Positions 22,781 through 34,894 of a DNA stretch of 64,000 bases are shown here, piece by piece. The stretch comes from Mesostigma viride. Taxonomy: Eukaryota; Streptophyta; Mesostigmatophyceae; Mesostigmatales; Mesostigmataceae. The stretch is from the NCBI GenBank assembly GCA_009746045.1, contig RPFO01000389.1, positions 430,686-494,685 on the forward strand, in the 5' to 3' direction. The notes beneath the pieces were generated by a model. It was not told the DNA's origin and searched no databases. It saw nothing but the letters and a program-made list of their open reading frames with translations. Each line of letters begins with the position of its first letter. The first letter of the stretch is position 1. Position numbers and translations under genes: made by a program.

Positions 22781-22864
22781 TGAGCTGCCATGCAGTGGTC
22801 TCACTGCCGCAGACGTCCCAGCGTGGCTCGATTTGTGCGCCCGATGGCAACTGGTTAGCCACGG

Positions 22865-22906
22865 AGGGCCGGCATTGACCATCAACGGTCGATGCCGGCC
22901 CTCCAT
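22865..22906. repeat. strong hairpin before the TNP2 gene
   Basis: GGAGGGCCGGCAT and ATGCCGGCCCTCC form a 13-bp perfect stem, extended by a GACC/GGTC pair around a short loop, ending 14 bases before the candidate TNP2 start at 22920. It could affect transcription or translation of the transposase, or be a small inverted-repeat remnant. Confidence 0.7.
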
Positions 22907-25900
22907 CTAGAGATTGTAAATGCGCCAAGGACAGACAGTCGATGAATTCATGGCCGAGGACCCTGACGACGGGTCGGCCAGTGGAGAGGATGCAGCACGC
23001 CAGTTTGCTAGAAATTATTACGAAGCAGTGGCCAGAGTCAAGGACGATACGCCATTGTAGTAACCCGGGATCTGAGAGCAAGGCCTTGATGTTTACATTG
23101 CAATTGCTGACGCTAATGGGGGAAAACTCATGCCCTCAGACCTTTGCTGATGAGCTCTTTAAGCTGTTGGGAAACGTTCTCCCTGCGGGCAACACTCTGC
23201 CCGACAGTATCTCGAAGGCACGGAAAGTGATCAAAGGCTTGGGCTTGGGGTACCGTGTGTACGATGCCTGCCCATGCGAGGGTTACTTGTACAAGGACAA
23301 GATTACTAAGAGCTGCCCTCTTTGCAAGCTGTCGCGCTACGAGACGTACACTGACAGAAACGGTGACATCGTCAACTCGCGGAAAGCGCATCGCCAGGTT
23401 AGGCACTTCCCCCTGATGGATCGGATTAGGGCCTGGTTCCGAGTCCCGGAAATGGCGGAAGCCCTTCAGTACGCTGCGAACCATGAAAACAGGGAGCCAG
23501 ACTCATCCACGCGCGTTGTGGACGGCTTGAAAGGCAGGTTTGCACTTGTTTCTACGCCTTCTGTTATGCAATGTGTGCCAAAGTATCAAGTTCGAGATTT
23601 TTCCTCTGGCGCTTATCTTTTGTTTGTACTGCTCTGATGGATACCTTTCTTTTTACGTCTGGTGTTTCTTGTGCATGGACCTGTTCGTGCAGACAGCCGT
23701 GCCATCCAGCACATAAAGAACAACTGGGACTTTCGCAGCCAGCCGCGGAACACCATCTTCCTTCTGAATTTTGACGGAGTATGTCCAAGGTCTTTCATGG
23801 ATACCCACAGCAGCTGGCCCGCGTTTGTTTCCTGTGTGAACTTGCCCGAGTGGGTTATGGTGAATGGGCGGTTTTGCCCTATGGTGCTTCTTGTGGGCGC
23901 CATGAAGGGGAAGGCACCGAAGAACATGACCATTTTTTTGGACTTGATCGCTGAGGACTTCCTGGTACTGTGGAAGGGGTATTACATTTGTGATGTGACG
24001 CTGGACGTGGCCGGTGTTTACACTACGACATTTGTGAGGTCCATTCTTGCTGGCATAATTCACGACTACCCGGCATACTCCAAGTCCCTGAACATTCCAG
24101 ATGCAGGGTACTATCAATGCGTCCTACATGGTGATGAGTGGCGTGGGGTTTTTATCTCAAATGGCCGTATCGTTCTCCTTGGCAATGACCGCATGTTTCC
24201 CGAGGGTGACCCCCGCCGGCCGGCTCACGCTCCTGTTGTTCAGGAGATGGACCATGCTGGCTACCTGAAGTACTGTGCTACGCTAAAAAAGCAGCCCGAG
24301 CCGTTTCTCAAGTTACCGTACTGGGTTCACCTGAAGATCCGTCATTTTATTGACGAGTTCCATCTGTGTCCCAACAACTTCAAGCGGGTCATTCATTGCA
24401 CAAGCGGTAATTGCTAAACATTTAATTGTATCATTTGATTGTGATTGTTGCTTGCATACATTGACTGTGGCCTATCTGTTCACATGGAAAGCTGATGTAA
24501 TATTTTTTTTTTCTGTTTGTACTATATGCAGGGAAGGCTATGGCGAGCGGGTCACTTCGTGGCAGGCTGAAGGTCCTCGGTCTGAACCCGGAGCTGTGGC
24601 GGCCTGATGAAGACCCTCCACCGGAGGGAGACCCACCACCGGAGGGAGACCCACCACCGGAGGGAGACCCTCCACCGGAGGGAGACCACCAAAGTCCACC
24701 GAAGAAAGGCCGCAAGAAGAAGAGGGCGCCAGCACTGCGCCCCGGGTTCCAGCTGACGGCTGAGGAAAAGGCTGATGTCAAGCGTAAGTGTGACATTGGG
24801 TTTTTATTTTCCCCGTAATTTGTCCAGAAATTTAATATATGTAGGACTGACTATGGTCTGTGTGATTTACATAGGACTGACGATTTTTTTCGTCTGTCGT
24901 GTTACTACTATATGTTATTTTTTTGCGTGTGGTTGTAATGCGCAGGTCTCGATGACATCATGGCGCATAGCCTACCCGACTACTTCACCGGCCGGATCAG
25001 TGGCTTGCTCTGCGATGCGAAGAGTACTGAAAAATCCAAGACGCGTGACAAAATCCTCTACTTTTGCAAGCAACTCCCGACCATCTTGCGTGGGCGGTTA
25101 GATGACGATGCACGGCAAGCATTTCTCCTTCAATCAGCGGCCTGGGACTTTGTGTTTTCTAGCGGCCCGGAGACTCAGCAGCAGTTGGATGACTGCGGCG
25201 AGATGTTTTTGCTTGCTGCAGTGGCGATGGAGCGTATAGCGCCAGCGTCTGAGATGGCAAAATCTGTTCATATGATGGCCCACCTGGCCCAGCAAATCCC
25301 CTTGTTGGGTCGATGTGACACCCGCACCATGGCGTCGGGCGAGCGGATGATGGGGGCCATCACGAAAGCTAGGCTGTCCAACGTCAATGTGGAGAGCTCC
25401 ATGGACGGAGCATATCGCAAGTCTGAGGCGCTGACCCATCTGGCCTATCACATGGTGAAAACCGGGATGGTAAGTACACGCTAGTGACCGATTTTTTTTT
25501 TATGGATTTGTGTGCAGATTTAGTGTTATGTACGCGCTGCTTGTGGCCCGTTCTTGTGCTGCATGCAGCTAATTTCTGTGCATATTTGTGTGCGCTGCTT
25601 GCAATGTCTTGTTTGCTTTCTTTTTTTTTTTCAGCCAAAAGACCGCTACTACATCTGGGACGTCATCCACGCAGACCCGTCCAAGAAGGTCGAGTTGGGG
25701 GGGCGCAGCCGCAAGGTTAAGAATTTCTACACTTTCACCGCCGCGGAATCTGATGAAGTGGGCGCGATTTTGTTGGAGTATGCGCTGCCCAATGCGGAGT
25801 ACAAAGATCCCGAAGTCAACGGCGATGAGGCCTACTGGTAAGACGCCGCTGTCCTATTATTGTAAGTTGCTATTCTTTGAGCTGATTTTCTTTCAGTATA

Positions 25901-26569
25901 TGGAACTTCATCTGATTTCCAAGGACTACTGCCGTTATTCTAGTTTTTTTTCTTGCATTGCTATCTTGCTTTGTATACGATGTGCATGCAGGCGGCCCTT
26001 GTGCAGCGACCTCTCATGGCTCAAAGACTGGATCGGACTCAACCAGCAGCCACTGGTCCCGGAGCTTGTCCAGGCTGCAGCAGCCGGCGTGCAGCTCAAG
26101 GCTGAGGAGTATGATAGGGTGCACTTGTACGGTTTCAATTACCGGACAAAAGAAGCTGACAGGAAGCAAGCATGGCGGACTGCAAACTGTGGTGTAGCCT
26201 ACCATAAGGAGGGAAGCAGCACTCAGTACGGCTACCTGACCCACATTCTCGTGGCGAAGCTGGTGCGGCCGGTGGGGCAGTGGACTCAACAGCTTGTGCT
26301 GAGAGTAGAGCTTTTCGATGCATCGGAGGTGGCTTACATTCGGGATCAACGCTTGGTGTTGGTTGGCAGCGCCGAGGCACCACGCACGGCAAAGCTAGTG
26401 TGGCCAACATCTGTTAGCTCTGTTGGGTTTGTGCTGGACCCACGGCATCAGCCCCAGCTTTCGGTCATTCACTGCAAGCTGCCCCGTCACCTGGCAACCG
26501 GGTGGGCTTTGGAGAACGAGTTTTTCCAAAGCACGGCGACAAGGTGGCAGGAAGACATCAGGTACTTCC

Positions 26570-27090
26570 AGTTATTCTAGGGCTTCAGGCCTAGACTATC
26601 AGTACACGTGGCGTTGTCCCCGTCTCCCAAGTGGGATACGGACATGGACGATGGTGTAGTACACTGGACATATCTCTACTAGGGTTTAGATCCGCACGTG
26701 CCATATTGGGCACGTGGGTGCTAGATATTAGCACTGAGATATGTAGGACACACGCACGTGGGTATTCACGTGGTAGGGTTTATGAGCTGTGATGCAGATC
26801 ACAAGGTGGCTGCAGTGCTAGTCCTGTACGGAGGTCCTAGGGGAGGTCCAGGACCGTCCACGTAGTGCTGCTAGGCAGTCGTTGCCTGTGGGCATCGTAT
26901 CAGTCCTAGCTGGAGTAGATCTAGCTGGATGGAGTCAGCACCTCATTGGTTAGCACTAGTGCAGGATAGCTAGGTTACCCTAACCTACGTGCCCATGCAA
27001 TCCAGCTTGGCAAGCTTGCATGGATTGATATTATGCCAGCCATTGCATAATCCAACACACGTTCGCTTTCATCGCACAAGTGCATTAACT
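26570..27090 (+). repeat. left LTR of the Copia-like element
   Basis: 521 bp, AGTTA...TAACT termini; pairs with 33787-34312. Contains the inverted motif GCACGTGCCAT...GGGCACGTGGG near 26692-26718 and several further CACGTG-type boxes. Confidence 0.9.
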
Positions 27091-27138
27091 TGCATTAATA
27101 AAAACTCTCACGTTTTTATACTCCACTATCATCCTACA

Positions 27139-29560
27139 ATGTCGAACGTTTCCGATCACGATGGCTCTTCTGAGTCGAGCCTTTCGCCGTCGTCCGAGGA
27201 TTTGGATTACCGGGCTGCAGTGAGGGGCCGACAGGCGAGGGGCAACCACGCTGGCAGCGATGCCGGCAGTGGTCGCTCGTCCTCGGACGAGGATCCGAGG
27301 TACATTGATCAACTGGCGTCGAGACCGCCGTTATACAATGTCTGGCGACCCAGTGCGCCACCGGCAGACGGGCAGCCCACGGCACCAGAGTTGATAACTG
27401 GGCCGGGGAGGGTGGTGCCGATCTTGGGGGACATTCCGTCGGATGGGTATGACGAGGATGAAGACCTCGTTGATCTCGAGCTTCCTGAGGACAAGGCGAA
27501 GCGAGAGGAGATGCTACGCCGGGAGGCAGAACGCCTTCGGCAGGAGGCTCAGTTGCGCCGGGAGCTGGAACAGCAGCGCGAGCTGGAGGCTCAGCGCGAG
27601 GCGCAGCTGCGTGCTGAGAACGAGATGGACAGGATCGCCCAGGAGCTCGCGGAGAGGCAACGGGAGCGGGATCGGGTGGTTCGGGCAGGCTTACGCGCGG
27701 GTCCGGCAGGTGCGCGCGAGGCGCCCCCCTACGTGCTGCGCAAGAAAAATGAGCTCTTCACCTTTGCTCACCGGCGCACCGCGCGCAACTTTCGGCGCAT
27801 GGCAGGGGATGTCTTGCAGGAAACAGACTCCTCGGTCGAGATGCAGCCAGGGGAGCGGGGTGAGGAACTGGTCCTGATGGACCCGGCCATGGTAGAGGCG
27901 GAGAGACTGGCCAAGATTGACTACGCCCGGCATTGCCAGCGTAAGGCAAAGCGGGCGATGGCGAGGTCCATGGCAGAGAATAGCTTGGCTCGGGAGCGTG
28001 CGGCCAGGGAGGCACAGCATCGGGAACTGCGCCGACTTCGGGCGAAGGCGCACGACGCCACAGAGAAGACCCGGCGTCATCAGGCGCGCTTGGACGCAGC
28101 CATGAAGCGGTCGGAGGCGGCACTGGCGGCGATGGTGGGCCCGGCTAGGAGGGAGCAGGAGGCCAGGCTGGCGCGGAAGAGCAGGCGGAACGCACGCGCC
28201 CTGGACAGGCGCATGCGTAAGGAGGAGAGGGCACTCCGCCGGTATCAGGAGGCGGCCAGGACCTGGGCTCTGCAGGGCGAGTTTGGAGACGCCATCCGCT
28301 TTGAGCGCGGTCTGGCGCCCCATGAGCCGGTGCCCGAAGACGCGGTACTGGACTTCATGCGCACACCGCAGCCAGCCCGAGCACGGCGAGGAGCAGCTTT
28401 GTTACACGCGCGTGAGCGCGTGCGTGCTGGCGCAGACACACCCTACCCCCCACCCCCCACACCCACAACCACTTTGCAGACCGACACGGACCTAGAGCTG
28501 GACCGCATCGCTGCACTTCTCCACCAGGAGCTGGACGCAGCGGGGGCCAACCCGACCAAGCGAGTGCGGGCAGCAGAAGCAGTCGAGCAACTGCTGAGGG
28601 CCGCCAAGCGGGTCGCCAAGGAAAGTGGCAGGAGGGGTGTGGACCATCGTCTACGCCCCAGCGGTCGCATCCAGAGGAGGATGGTGACGAGGGGAAGGAC
28701 GGGGGAGCACCAGGGGGAGGGGCACCCTCCAGCACCGGGGGTATGGCGGGCGGCACCAACGCTGGAGCGACAACCCAGCAGCAGCAGCAGCCACAGCAGC
28801 AGCAACAGCAGCAGCAGCAGCAGCAGCAGCGGCAGCACCAGCAACAGCAACCGCAGCAGCAGCAGCAGCAGCAGCAACCTCAACCACAAGCGGCTGTCGC
28901 TGTACCACAGCGACCCAGGTTTGATGCATCCCGTAGGGAAGATAGGATTACCTTCCCAGGTCTAGCTGAGGGGTTTGTGCAGGAGGATGCACTTGAGTTT
29001 CTTTTCAAGATATTCCTGGTCCCATGATAACATCCGTGATTGGTTTCCTGCTCTTAGGGTGTCTAACACGATCCACCAATCTGCACCTAGCATAAAACAA
29101 ATGGTACAGATGTATGAGAGGAGCCAGCACACCTGGGGCAGAGGAGGTGCAAATCTTCACAGAATTCATAGCAGACCTAAAAGGGCTGTTGACCAAGGGG
29201 GAACACCTGCAGGCTCTCAAGGGGTTCAACTGGTTGGCCTCGTACAAAGTCAACAAGTCTGACTACGTACGTGACAACAAACAGTATGTCCTGTACATAG
29301 ACAGGGACGAGGAGTTGAAGAAATCAACTCTAAGTACCTAGTCCATCAGTGGCTCACCAAAGCTGAGCTGGACAAGAACACCAATGCAGTTCTGCTGGCT
29401 GGCCTTAAAGACAAGTGGGATGATTTTAGGGGGGCCATGTTGTTCATTCAGCAGAGCCTAGAACCCTTCTCCACTGTCAAGGAACCCAAGGTTAACAAGG
29501 TCCAAGGGGGGGAAGTCAGGACGGTGCAGGTCCTAGCAGGAAGAAGCTCATCAAGGAGGT
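27139..29560 (+). pseudogene. Copia-like element: gag region, frameshifted
   Basis: Starts at 27139 (MSNVSDHDGSSESSLSPSSED). The first ~500 residues are highly charged and Arg/Glu/Ala-rich with heptad-like coiled coil (about 27480-28280). A CAG-repeat tract follows (28778-28890). In the gag frame it gives Ser/Asn runs that soon stop; in the neighbouring frame it gives poly-Gln and then RFDASRREDRITFPGL. Further gag-like segments in other frames are QIFTEFIADLKGLLTKGEHL (29140-29330) and LLAGLKDKWDDFRGAM near 29390. That last segment resembles the Copia gag core. A Cys/His-rich patch lies near 29730-29860. Several indels separate these parts, so the copy is not functional as it stands. Confidence 0.6.
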
Positions 29561-30020
29561 GGTAGCTCAGGTCAAGGCGGTGTTCAAGGGTCCCCAGCAG
29601 GTAAGAAGGCAGGGGGGTCATCCAAGCAGCAGGGGAAATCAGACAAGGGGGGAAAGGGGAACCCAGGCAGTAAGGCAGGGCCCTCCCAGGGGCCTAGTCA
29701 GAAAGGTAAGCCTCATGACTCCACCCTGTACTGCACCAGGTGCTCATGCAAGGGGCATGAAGGGATGATTGCTGGAAGGGCAAACCCGAACTTGGATCTG
29801 ATGTGGATGTGTGCCCAGGTTGCTGGGAGCCCCGCCACCCGTTACCTGCAGGGGGACGCTGCAACAAGCCCAGGAAGGGAGCCTCACGGGGCGCCCCCAA
29901 ACAAGCCAGCACTCAGGACGACTGTAAGTCTCCTGTACCCTGGTTTCTCAATGGCCGTGTACCTTCTATTTGCTCTGTGTTGCCTGACAGTGAGGAAGTG
30001 GATGGGACCTGGCTTATGAC

Positions 30021-30941
30021 ATGACGTTAGCACAGGTGGCCCAAGATCCCACTATAGCCTCCTTAGACGCAGCAGCAGATAAGGTTATATCCTATGCCAG
30101 GTTAGCCCAACAGCTACACAAGGCAATGGGGCATGAGGCAGTGGCAGAAAGGCTGGCCAACAAAATTGATGGCCGTGACCTGGAACAGATGTGCAGGCAT
30201 GTCAGGAAGCACTGTGAAGCGTGCCAACTGCATGCACCTAAACCCAAGAGATGGCATGTGGCCACCCCACCACTGGCTAGAGGAAAGCTAGTAGGGGATG
30301 TGATACACGTGGTGAAGGACACGGTGTATTACTTGGTCCTAAAAGATGCCTGGTCTAGGTTTGTGGTGATAGAACCCTTGCCAGGCATGGCCAATGAACA
30401 ACTGCACAGAGCCCTGCTGATTGCACTAGCACGGTATCATCCTCAGGAAAAATTAATGCTGGATCAGCAGTTCACGTGGATACAAGATTATCCTGATCTG
30501 CCCAAGATAGACATTGCTGGGGCTCAAGATCATGAACGCCAGGGGATGATTGAACGTACCATGCGTGCTATCAGGGACCTCATAAAGAAAAATGAGTCCA
30601 GGACAGCAGAGTCTGGGAGCTATGCTGATAGGACAGCGTGGGCAGCTGAGGTGTGCAGAACTCTGAACACCAAGCCCCTCATGTCTTCTCCTTTTGGTGA
30701 AATCACATCAATTGGCCTGCAATCAGGTAGCTACTCTCAGGAGGTACTAGACCACTACAACACGCAAAGGCAACACTTGGCCAAGTTGCTGGCAAAAAAG
30801 GATAAAAGTAATGCCAGGCCTGTGTTTGAAGTGGGGGATCAGGTACTCTACTATAGGGAGGGGAAGGGAACAAAGCCCACTCTGGTAGATGGCATGGTCC
30901 AGCTGAAATCATCAGGTTGTCAGAAACAGGTGACACGGTGA
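30021..30941 (+). CDS. Copia-like element: integrase domain
   Basis: 306-residue open frame. An HHCC-type zinc region is visible (HKAMGH then HCEACQ at residues ~32-72). The catalytic core has VIHVVKD, LMLDQQFTW and GMIERTMR as the D-D-E candidates, the last pair about 29 residues apart. It continues into a C-terminal domain (VFEVGDQVLYYREG) typical after retroviral-type integrases. The core is diverged from canonical Copia integrases. It would insert the cDNA copy into host DNA. The frame ends where the next frame continues (SETGDTVTIQHHRERMVGKH), suggesting an indel near 30920. Confidence 0.75.
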   Translation: MTLAQVAQDPTIASLDAAADKVISYARLAQQLHKAMGHEAVAERLANKIDGRDLEQMCRHVRKHCEACQLHAPKPKRWHVATPPLARGKLVGDVIHVVKDTVYYLVLKDAWSRFVVIEPLPGMANEQLHRALLIALARYHPQEKLMLDQQFTWIQDYPDLPKIDIAGAQDHERQGMIERTMRAIRDLIKKNESRTAESGSYADRTAWAAEVCRTLNTKPLMSSPFGEITSIGLQSGSYSQEVLDHYNTQRQHLAKLLAKKDKSNARPVFEVGDQVLYYREGKGTKPTLVDGMVQLKSSGCQKQVTR

Positions 30942-31323
30942 CTATTCAGCATCACAGAGAGCGAATGGTTGGCAAGCATAGACTGAAGCTTTATTACCCT
31001 CCTTTGGCAGACGTGTCAGGGGTAGAATTCTTGGACATGGATTCAGAGCCTCAGTCTGGTGGGTTGGTCTCACCCAGTGAACTGGCCAGGGACATAGCTG
31101 ATGCAAGCAACACAACCATAGACGCTCCTGTGTTCCTCAGTGGTGCAGCCCCACCACAGCCCACTGGTCCACTGGGCAGGAGGAACGTGCACTGGATGAG
31201 CAGCAGGTCGCTCCTCCCTCATCTCAGGAACAGCCACACGAAGCAGCAGATCCTGTTGTCCCCAGGAATAAATTTGCTGAGGCTCTAAAAGCTCTACATA
31301 GAGCACACACTGCCAAGGCACAA

Positions 31324-31740
31324 ATGGCAGCAGGTGCAGCACAAGTCAATGCTGTGGGTGAATCTAACCAGGATCCCAGTATTCTGGCAGTAGACACACA
31401 GGCACAGGTGAGCATCATCAGTGCACAAGCTGTATCTGGCCTAAGTCTGCAACGCTCGCCCTGGGCTAGAGTGTCAGATTTTTCAGGCAAAACAAAAATG
31501 GCAGTCAAAGGCCAAGTGCTAATTCCCATTCTGGGTGTGCCCACTCCCTTCCAGGTAGTAGAGGGCTACAAGGGGAATGCACTGCTGGGGGAACCATTTG
31601 TCTCATACCCTGGAGTAGTCATCTCAGCTGGGAGGTTGAGCGTGACTGGGGTGGGGCAGGTCACCCTGGACCATTTCAAAATTCCTTTAACACAGATCAG
31701 TGATGGCCTGGAAGCAGCCATCAATGCTGTCAACATAAAA
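31324..31740 (+). CDS. Copia-like element: retropepsin-like protease domain, after integrase
   Basis: Part of the frame 31324-32349. It shows LAVDTQAQVSIISAQAVSGL (near 31384-31440) and NALLGEPFVSYPGVVIS (near 31580-31625). These match the start (normally DTGA.VSII) and end (LLG) motifs of retroviral-type aspartic proteases. The usual Gly after DT is Gln here, so activity is doubtful. In Copia elements protease normally comes before integrase; here it lies between integrase and RT. No second protease was recognised upstream. Confidence 0.6.
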
Positions 31741-33414
31741 TACCTCCCAGGTCAGGAACCCTGTGTTGATTCCCTCATTCATTCTCAGAAGCTACACCCC
31801 TCTGCGTTTGGGCTTGGTAGATGGGACATTGCGTCCATGTCTCCCTTGTCCTATGATGATGTGGTCAAAGACTGTCAAACGCAGATTGGTTTTCTGAAAT
31901 GGATGGAAGCCTTTAACAGGGCTAGAGAGGAATGGGTTTGTCCTGATCCACGTAGTAAGTCCCAGGTACCACCTGTAACACCGATTGAGGCACTGCCACA
32001 AGGGGCCAGAAAGCTCAGACTGAAGTTTGTCTGCAAGCATAAACCCCAGGCAGATGGGACACCTCCCATTTTTCATGCCAGACCTTGTGTCACGGAGTTC
32101 AGGGGCTCCACTGAGCTAACAGAGGCTGAACTGTATACCCCTGGTATTCAGCAGACGTCTCTTAAGGTCCTGTTGGCCACTTTCCTTCACCATCTGAATG
32201 CTGGTAAGGACTACGTGTGTAAAGCCACTGACATTAAACGAGCCTTCCTTAAAGGCAACCCTGACATAGCCCAAAAGGTGTGGAGGGGTCAAGTCTATGT
32301 GGTAACACTCCCAAAGTCTGGTCTGGGGACATCAAGGAACCTCATCTAAGGCCTAACTTGGGGGTAGAAGGGCTTCAGTCAGCACCTAAAATTTTTAGGC
32401 TGTCTGCCCAAGAGGTCTTCCTGAAGCTGGGGGCCCAGTATGATGATATTGACCCTTGTTTCTTCACCATCCCTCATCCTGCTGGTATGATGATGTTTGT
32501 GTGGCATGGGGATGATCAGCTCATTACTGGTCCCAGGGCAGCTGTGGAGGATTTCATTGCTCAAGTGTCTGCTAGCTTTGAATTAGGCAAGCAGCTGGAG
32601 CTGGGGAAAGATCCTGTCAAGTTCTGTGGCATCATTCTGAACCTGTTTAAGGAGCAGAAGGAGTGGGTGTGTTCTCTCAAAGCATCCCCTGAGTATGTCA
32701 TGTCTTGCAAAGATGTTCTCCCTCTGACATCACTCCTGATCTCTGTCCCACTATTAGGGGTAAGCTAGGTTGGCTGTGTGCCACTTGTGCTCCTCATCTG
32801 GCAGTGGTCAGCAGAGTGGATGATGATGTCCTCATGGAGGTAGGGTCTAGGGCTATTAAACAGGTGTTGCATGATGGCCCTCCCCTTATTCTTCATGCCT
32901 TGGATCTGTTCCAACCCATCCACATCACATGCATGATGGACAGTTCCATGGAGTCACGGGTAGTCACTAAGGTACAAGCCAGAGAGGCAGGCTATTTATG
33001 TTGTCTAACCCCACTGGCAAGCAATCTTTGGTTTCCTGGTTCAGCAGACTCCACAAGCGCAAGGCAGTCAGCAGCAATGTAGCAGAATGCCGTGCTGTGG
33101 TCTCATCTGTGTTGCATGCCAGGTACTTGAACCATCTGCTGGTGTGGTTGCAGCATCAGGCTGGTAGTTATGCTGGTGTCAAATCCCATCTGCTGACTGA
33201 CAGTCAATCCCTTCTCTCTTTCCTGGACAACCCCTTGGCTGTGCACACCGATTTGGACTGGATTGTCCTCAAGCAGGAGTGTACCTATCTGGAGTCCAAG
33301 ACTCACATCCGAGACCCTGACAATGCAGCAGATGCACTCACAAAAGTGCCACAGGCTGCAGGGCCTCAGTATAGAGTCCTATACACGCTGATGAACCCAT
33401 ATAACGGCAGAGGG
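31741..33414 (+). pseudogene. Copia-like element: reverse transcriptase and RNase H
   Basis: RT N-terminal part RKLRLKFVCKHKPQADGTPP, then KATDIKRAFLKGNPDIAQ (Copia motif normally DVKTAFLxG) up to 32348. A frame change leads to the palm motif FVWHGDDQLITG near 32490-32525, where Copia usually has YVDD. After another frame change, RNase H follows at about 32930-33414: CMMDSSMES, SSNVAECRAVVSSVLHARYL, HLLTDSQSLLSFLDNP, DPDNAADALTKVP. Stop at 33415. Order RT-RNase H and these motifs place it in the Copia group. At least two indels break the frame. Confidence 0.75.
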
Positions 33415-33786
33415 TGAAGTGCCTCAGCCTAGGGTTTAGCACCAGATAGGAGGGTGGTCATGGGGTGGCAGGGTCTGAAGTGTCCCACCCGTAAGACTCT
33501 CTTTGCGTCATTAAAGATTGAGGTCAGAAGGGTCCTCCTTTATTGATGGCTTGTTCTTTGTCAATAAAACGTGTGGTCATATTTTTCTGACAATGGTTTT
33601 CCCAACACAGGCACCCAGTGGGGATGTTGTATCCAACACGGAGGAGCTATGGGCGCTTTTATAAATGCATCTCTTTCAGTGTCCTGGTTGTCCCTGTGGG
33701 GAACCTTGCTTCTCAGTAATGGTTGGCATATGAGTGGGTTGTGGGAAGAGTCTTCCCCTCACTCCCCAAAGAAAAGTAATAATGGG

Positions 33787-34312
33787 AGTTATTCTAGGGC
33801 TTCAGGCCTAGACTATCAGTACACGTGGCGTTGTCCCCGTCTACCAAGTGGGATACGGACATGGACGGTAGTGTAGTACACTGGACATATCTCTACTAGG
33901 ATTTAGATCCGCACGTGCCATGTTGGGCACGTGGGTGCTAGATATTAGCACTGAGATATGTAGGGCACACGCACGTGGGTATATTCACGTGGTAGGGTTT
34001 ATGAGCTGTGATGCAGACCACAAGGTGGTTGCAGTGCTAGTCCTGTACGGAGGTCCTAGGGGAGGTCCAGGACCGTCCACGTAGTGCTGCTAGGCAGTCG
34101 TTGCCTGCGGGCATCGTATCAGTCCTAGCTGGAGTAGATCTAGCTGGATGGAGTCAGCACCTCATTGGTTAGTAGCACTAGTGCAGGATAGCTAGGTTAC
34201 CCTAACCTACGTGCCCATGCAATCCAGCTTGGCAAGCTTGCATGGATTGATATTATGCCAGCCATTGCATAATCCAACACACGTTCGCTTTCATCGCACA
34301 AGTGCATTAACT
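33787..34312 (+). repeat. right LTR of the Copia-like element
   Basis: 526 bp; differs from the left LTR by roughly a dozen substitutions or small indels by eye. Followed by the CTTCC duplication and the resumed CACTA transposase exon. Confidence 0.9.
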
Positions 34313-34894
34313 CTTCCCACCTGAGCCGCCCGCTGAACGGCCGCCCGCTGAACCGCCGCCCGCTGAACCGCCGCCCGCGCCAGCGAGCACGGCGGCACGA
34401 CCTTCACGCGCAGCCCCGCCGCGCAAGAAAAAGAAGCCGCCCGATGAACGGCAGCCCGCGCCGGCAACCACGGCGGCAGGACCTTCACGCGCAGCCCCGC
34501 CTCGCAAGAAAAAGAAGCCGCCCGCTGAACGGCAGCCCGCGCCGGCAACCACGGCGGCAGAACCCTCACGCGCAGCCCCGCCTCGCAAGAGAAAGAAGAA
34601 ATCTGAGGCTTTGGCGCCTGCATCACACAAGGGGAAGGAGCCCATGCCCCCGTTGCGCACTGTCAAGTGCACGCGCGCGCACGGTCAGGGACTATAGAGA
34701 ACAAACCCCTAGCAACGAGGGGAATGACAGTGATTTTAACGGTAGTGATGCCAAGGATGATTCTGATTGATGCTGCTGCGCCAGCATTTTGCGGCCTCAT
34801 TAGATGCTGCACACAAGTGTAATCATGCCGATATTATGTTGAATAAAGATGCATCATTCATTGTTTGGGCCTAAACTGACTTGTTGTCGGTTCA

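Larger units (their letters stand above)
26570..34312 (+). mobile_element. Copia-like LTR retrotransposon (7743 bp), TSD CTTCC
   Basis: Two LTRs, 26570-27090 and 33787-34312, are about 97-98 percent identical by eye. They are flanked by CTTCC (26565-26569 and 34313-34317). The LTRs start AGTTATT and end ATTAACT, not the usual TG...CA. Internal genes read plus: gag-like, integrase, protease-like, RT and RNase H, in several frames. A purine-rich AAAGAAAAG lies shortly before the right LTR. The sequence after the left LTR (TTGCATTAATAAAAAC) is not an obvious tRNA-primer site. It sits in the last exon of the CACTA transposase. Confidence 0.9.
22920..34697 (+). pseudogene. CACTA TNP2-type transposase, spliced, split by a Copia-like element
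   Basis: Six exons deduced from frame and GT-AG sites: about 22920-23537, 23697-24402, 24532-24783, 24946-25469, 25635-25837, and 25992-26569 continuing after the insertion at 34318-34697. Segments seen in TNP2/Transposase_21 proteins: LGNVLPAGNTLPDSISKARK, a DACPCEGYLY...CPLCKLSRY zinc-like part, RHFPLMDRI, DGVCPRSFMDTHSSWP. Then come a PPEGD repeat, a DUF4218-like part (SVHMMAHLAQQIPLLG...GERMMGAI), a DUF4216-like part (VHLYGFNYRTKEADR) and a Lys/Pro-rich tail (RKKKKPP) ending at 34697. Two lesions: an extra GTAA near 23057 (after DDTPL) and the Copia-like insertion in the last exon. Without the latter, the frame reads straight through the CTTCC duplication. The start is uncertain. It would cut and join the element at its CACTA ends. 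Confidence 0.88.

Noticed and set aside
28443-28929. Minus-strand poly-Leu/Ala frames
   Set aside because: Reverse translation of the CAG repeat in the Copia-like gag region.
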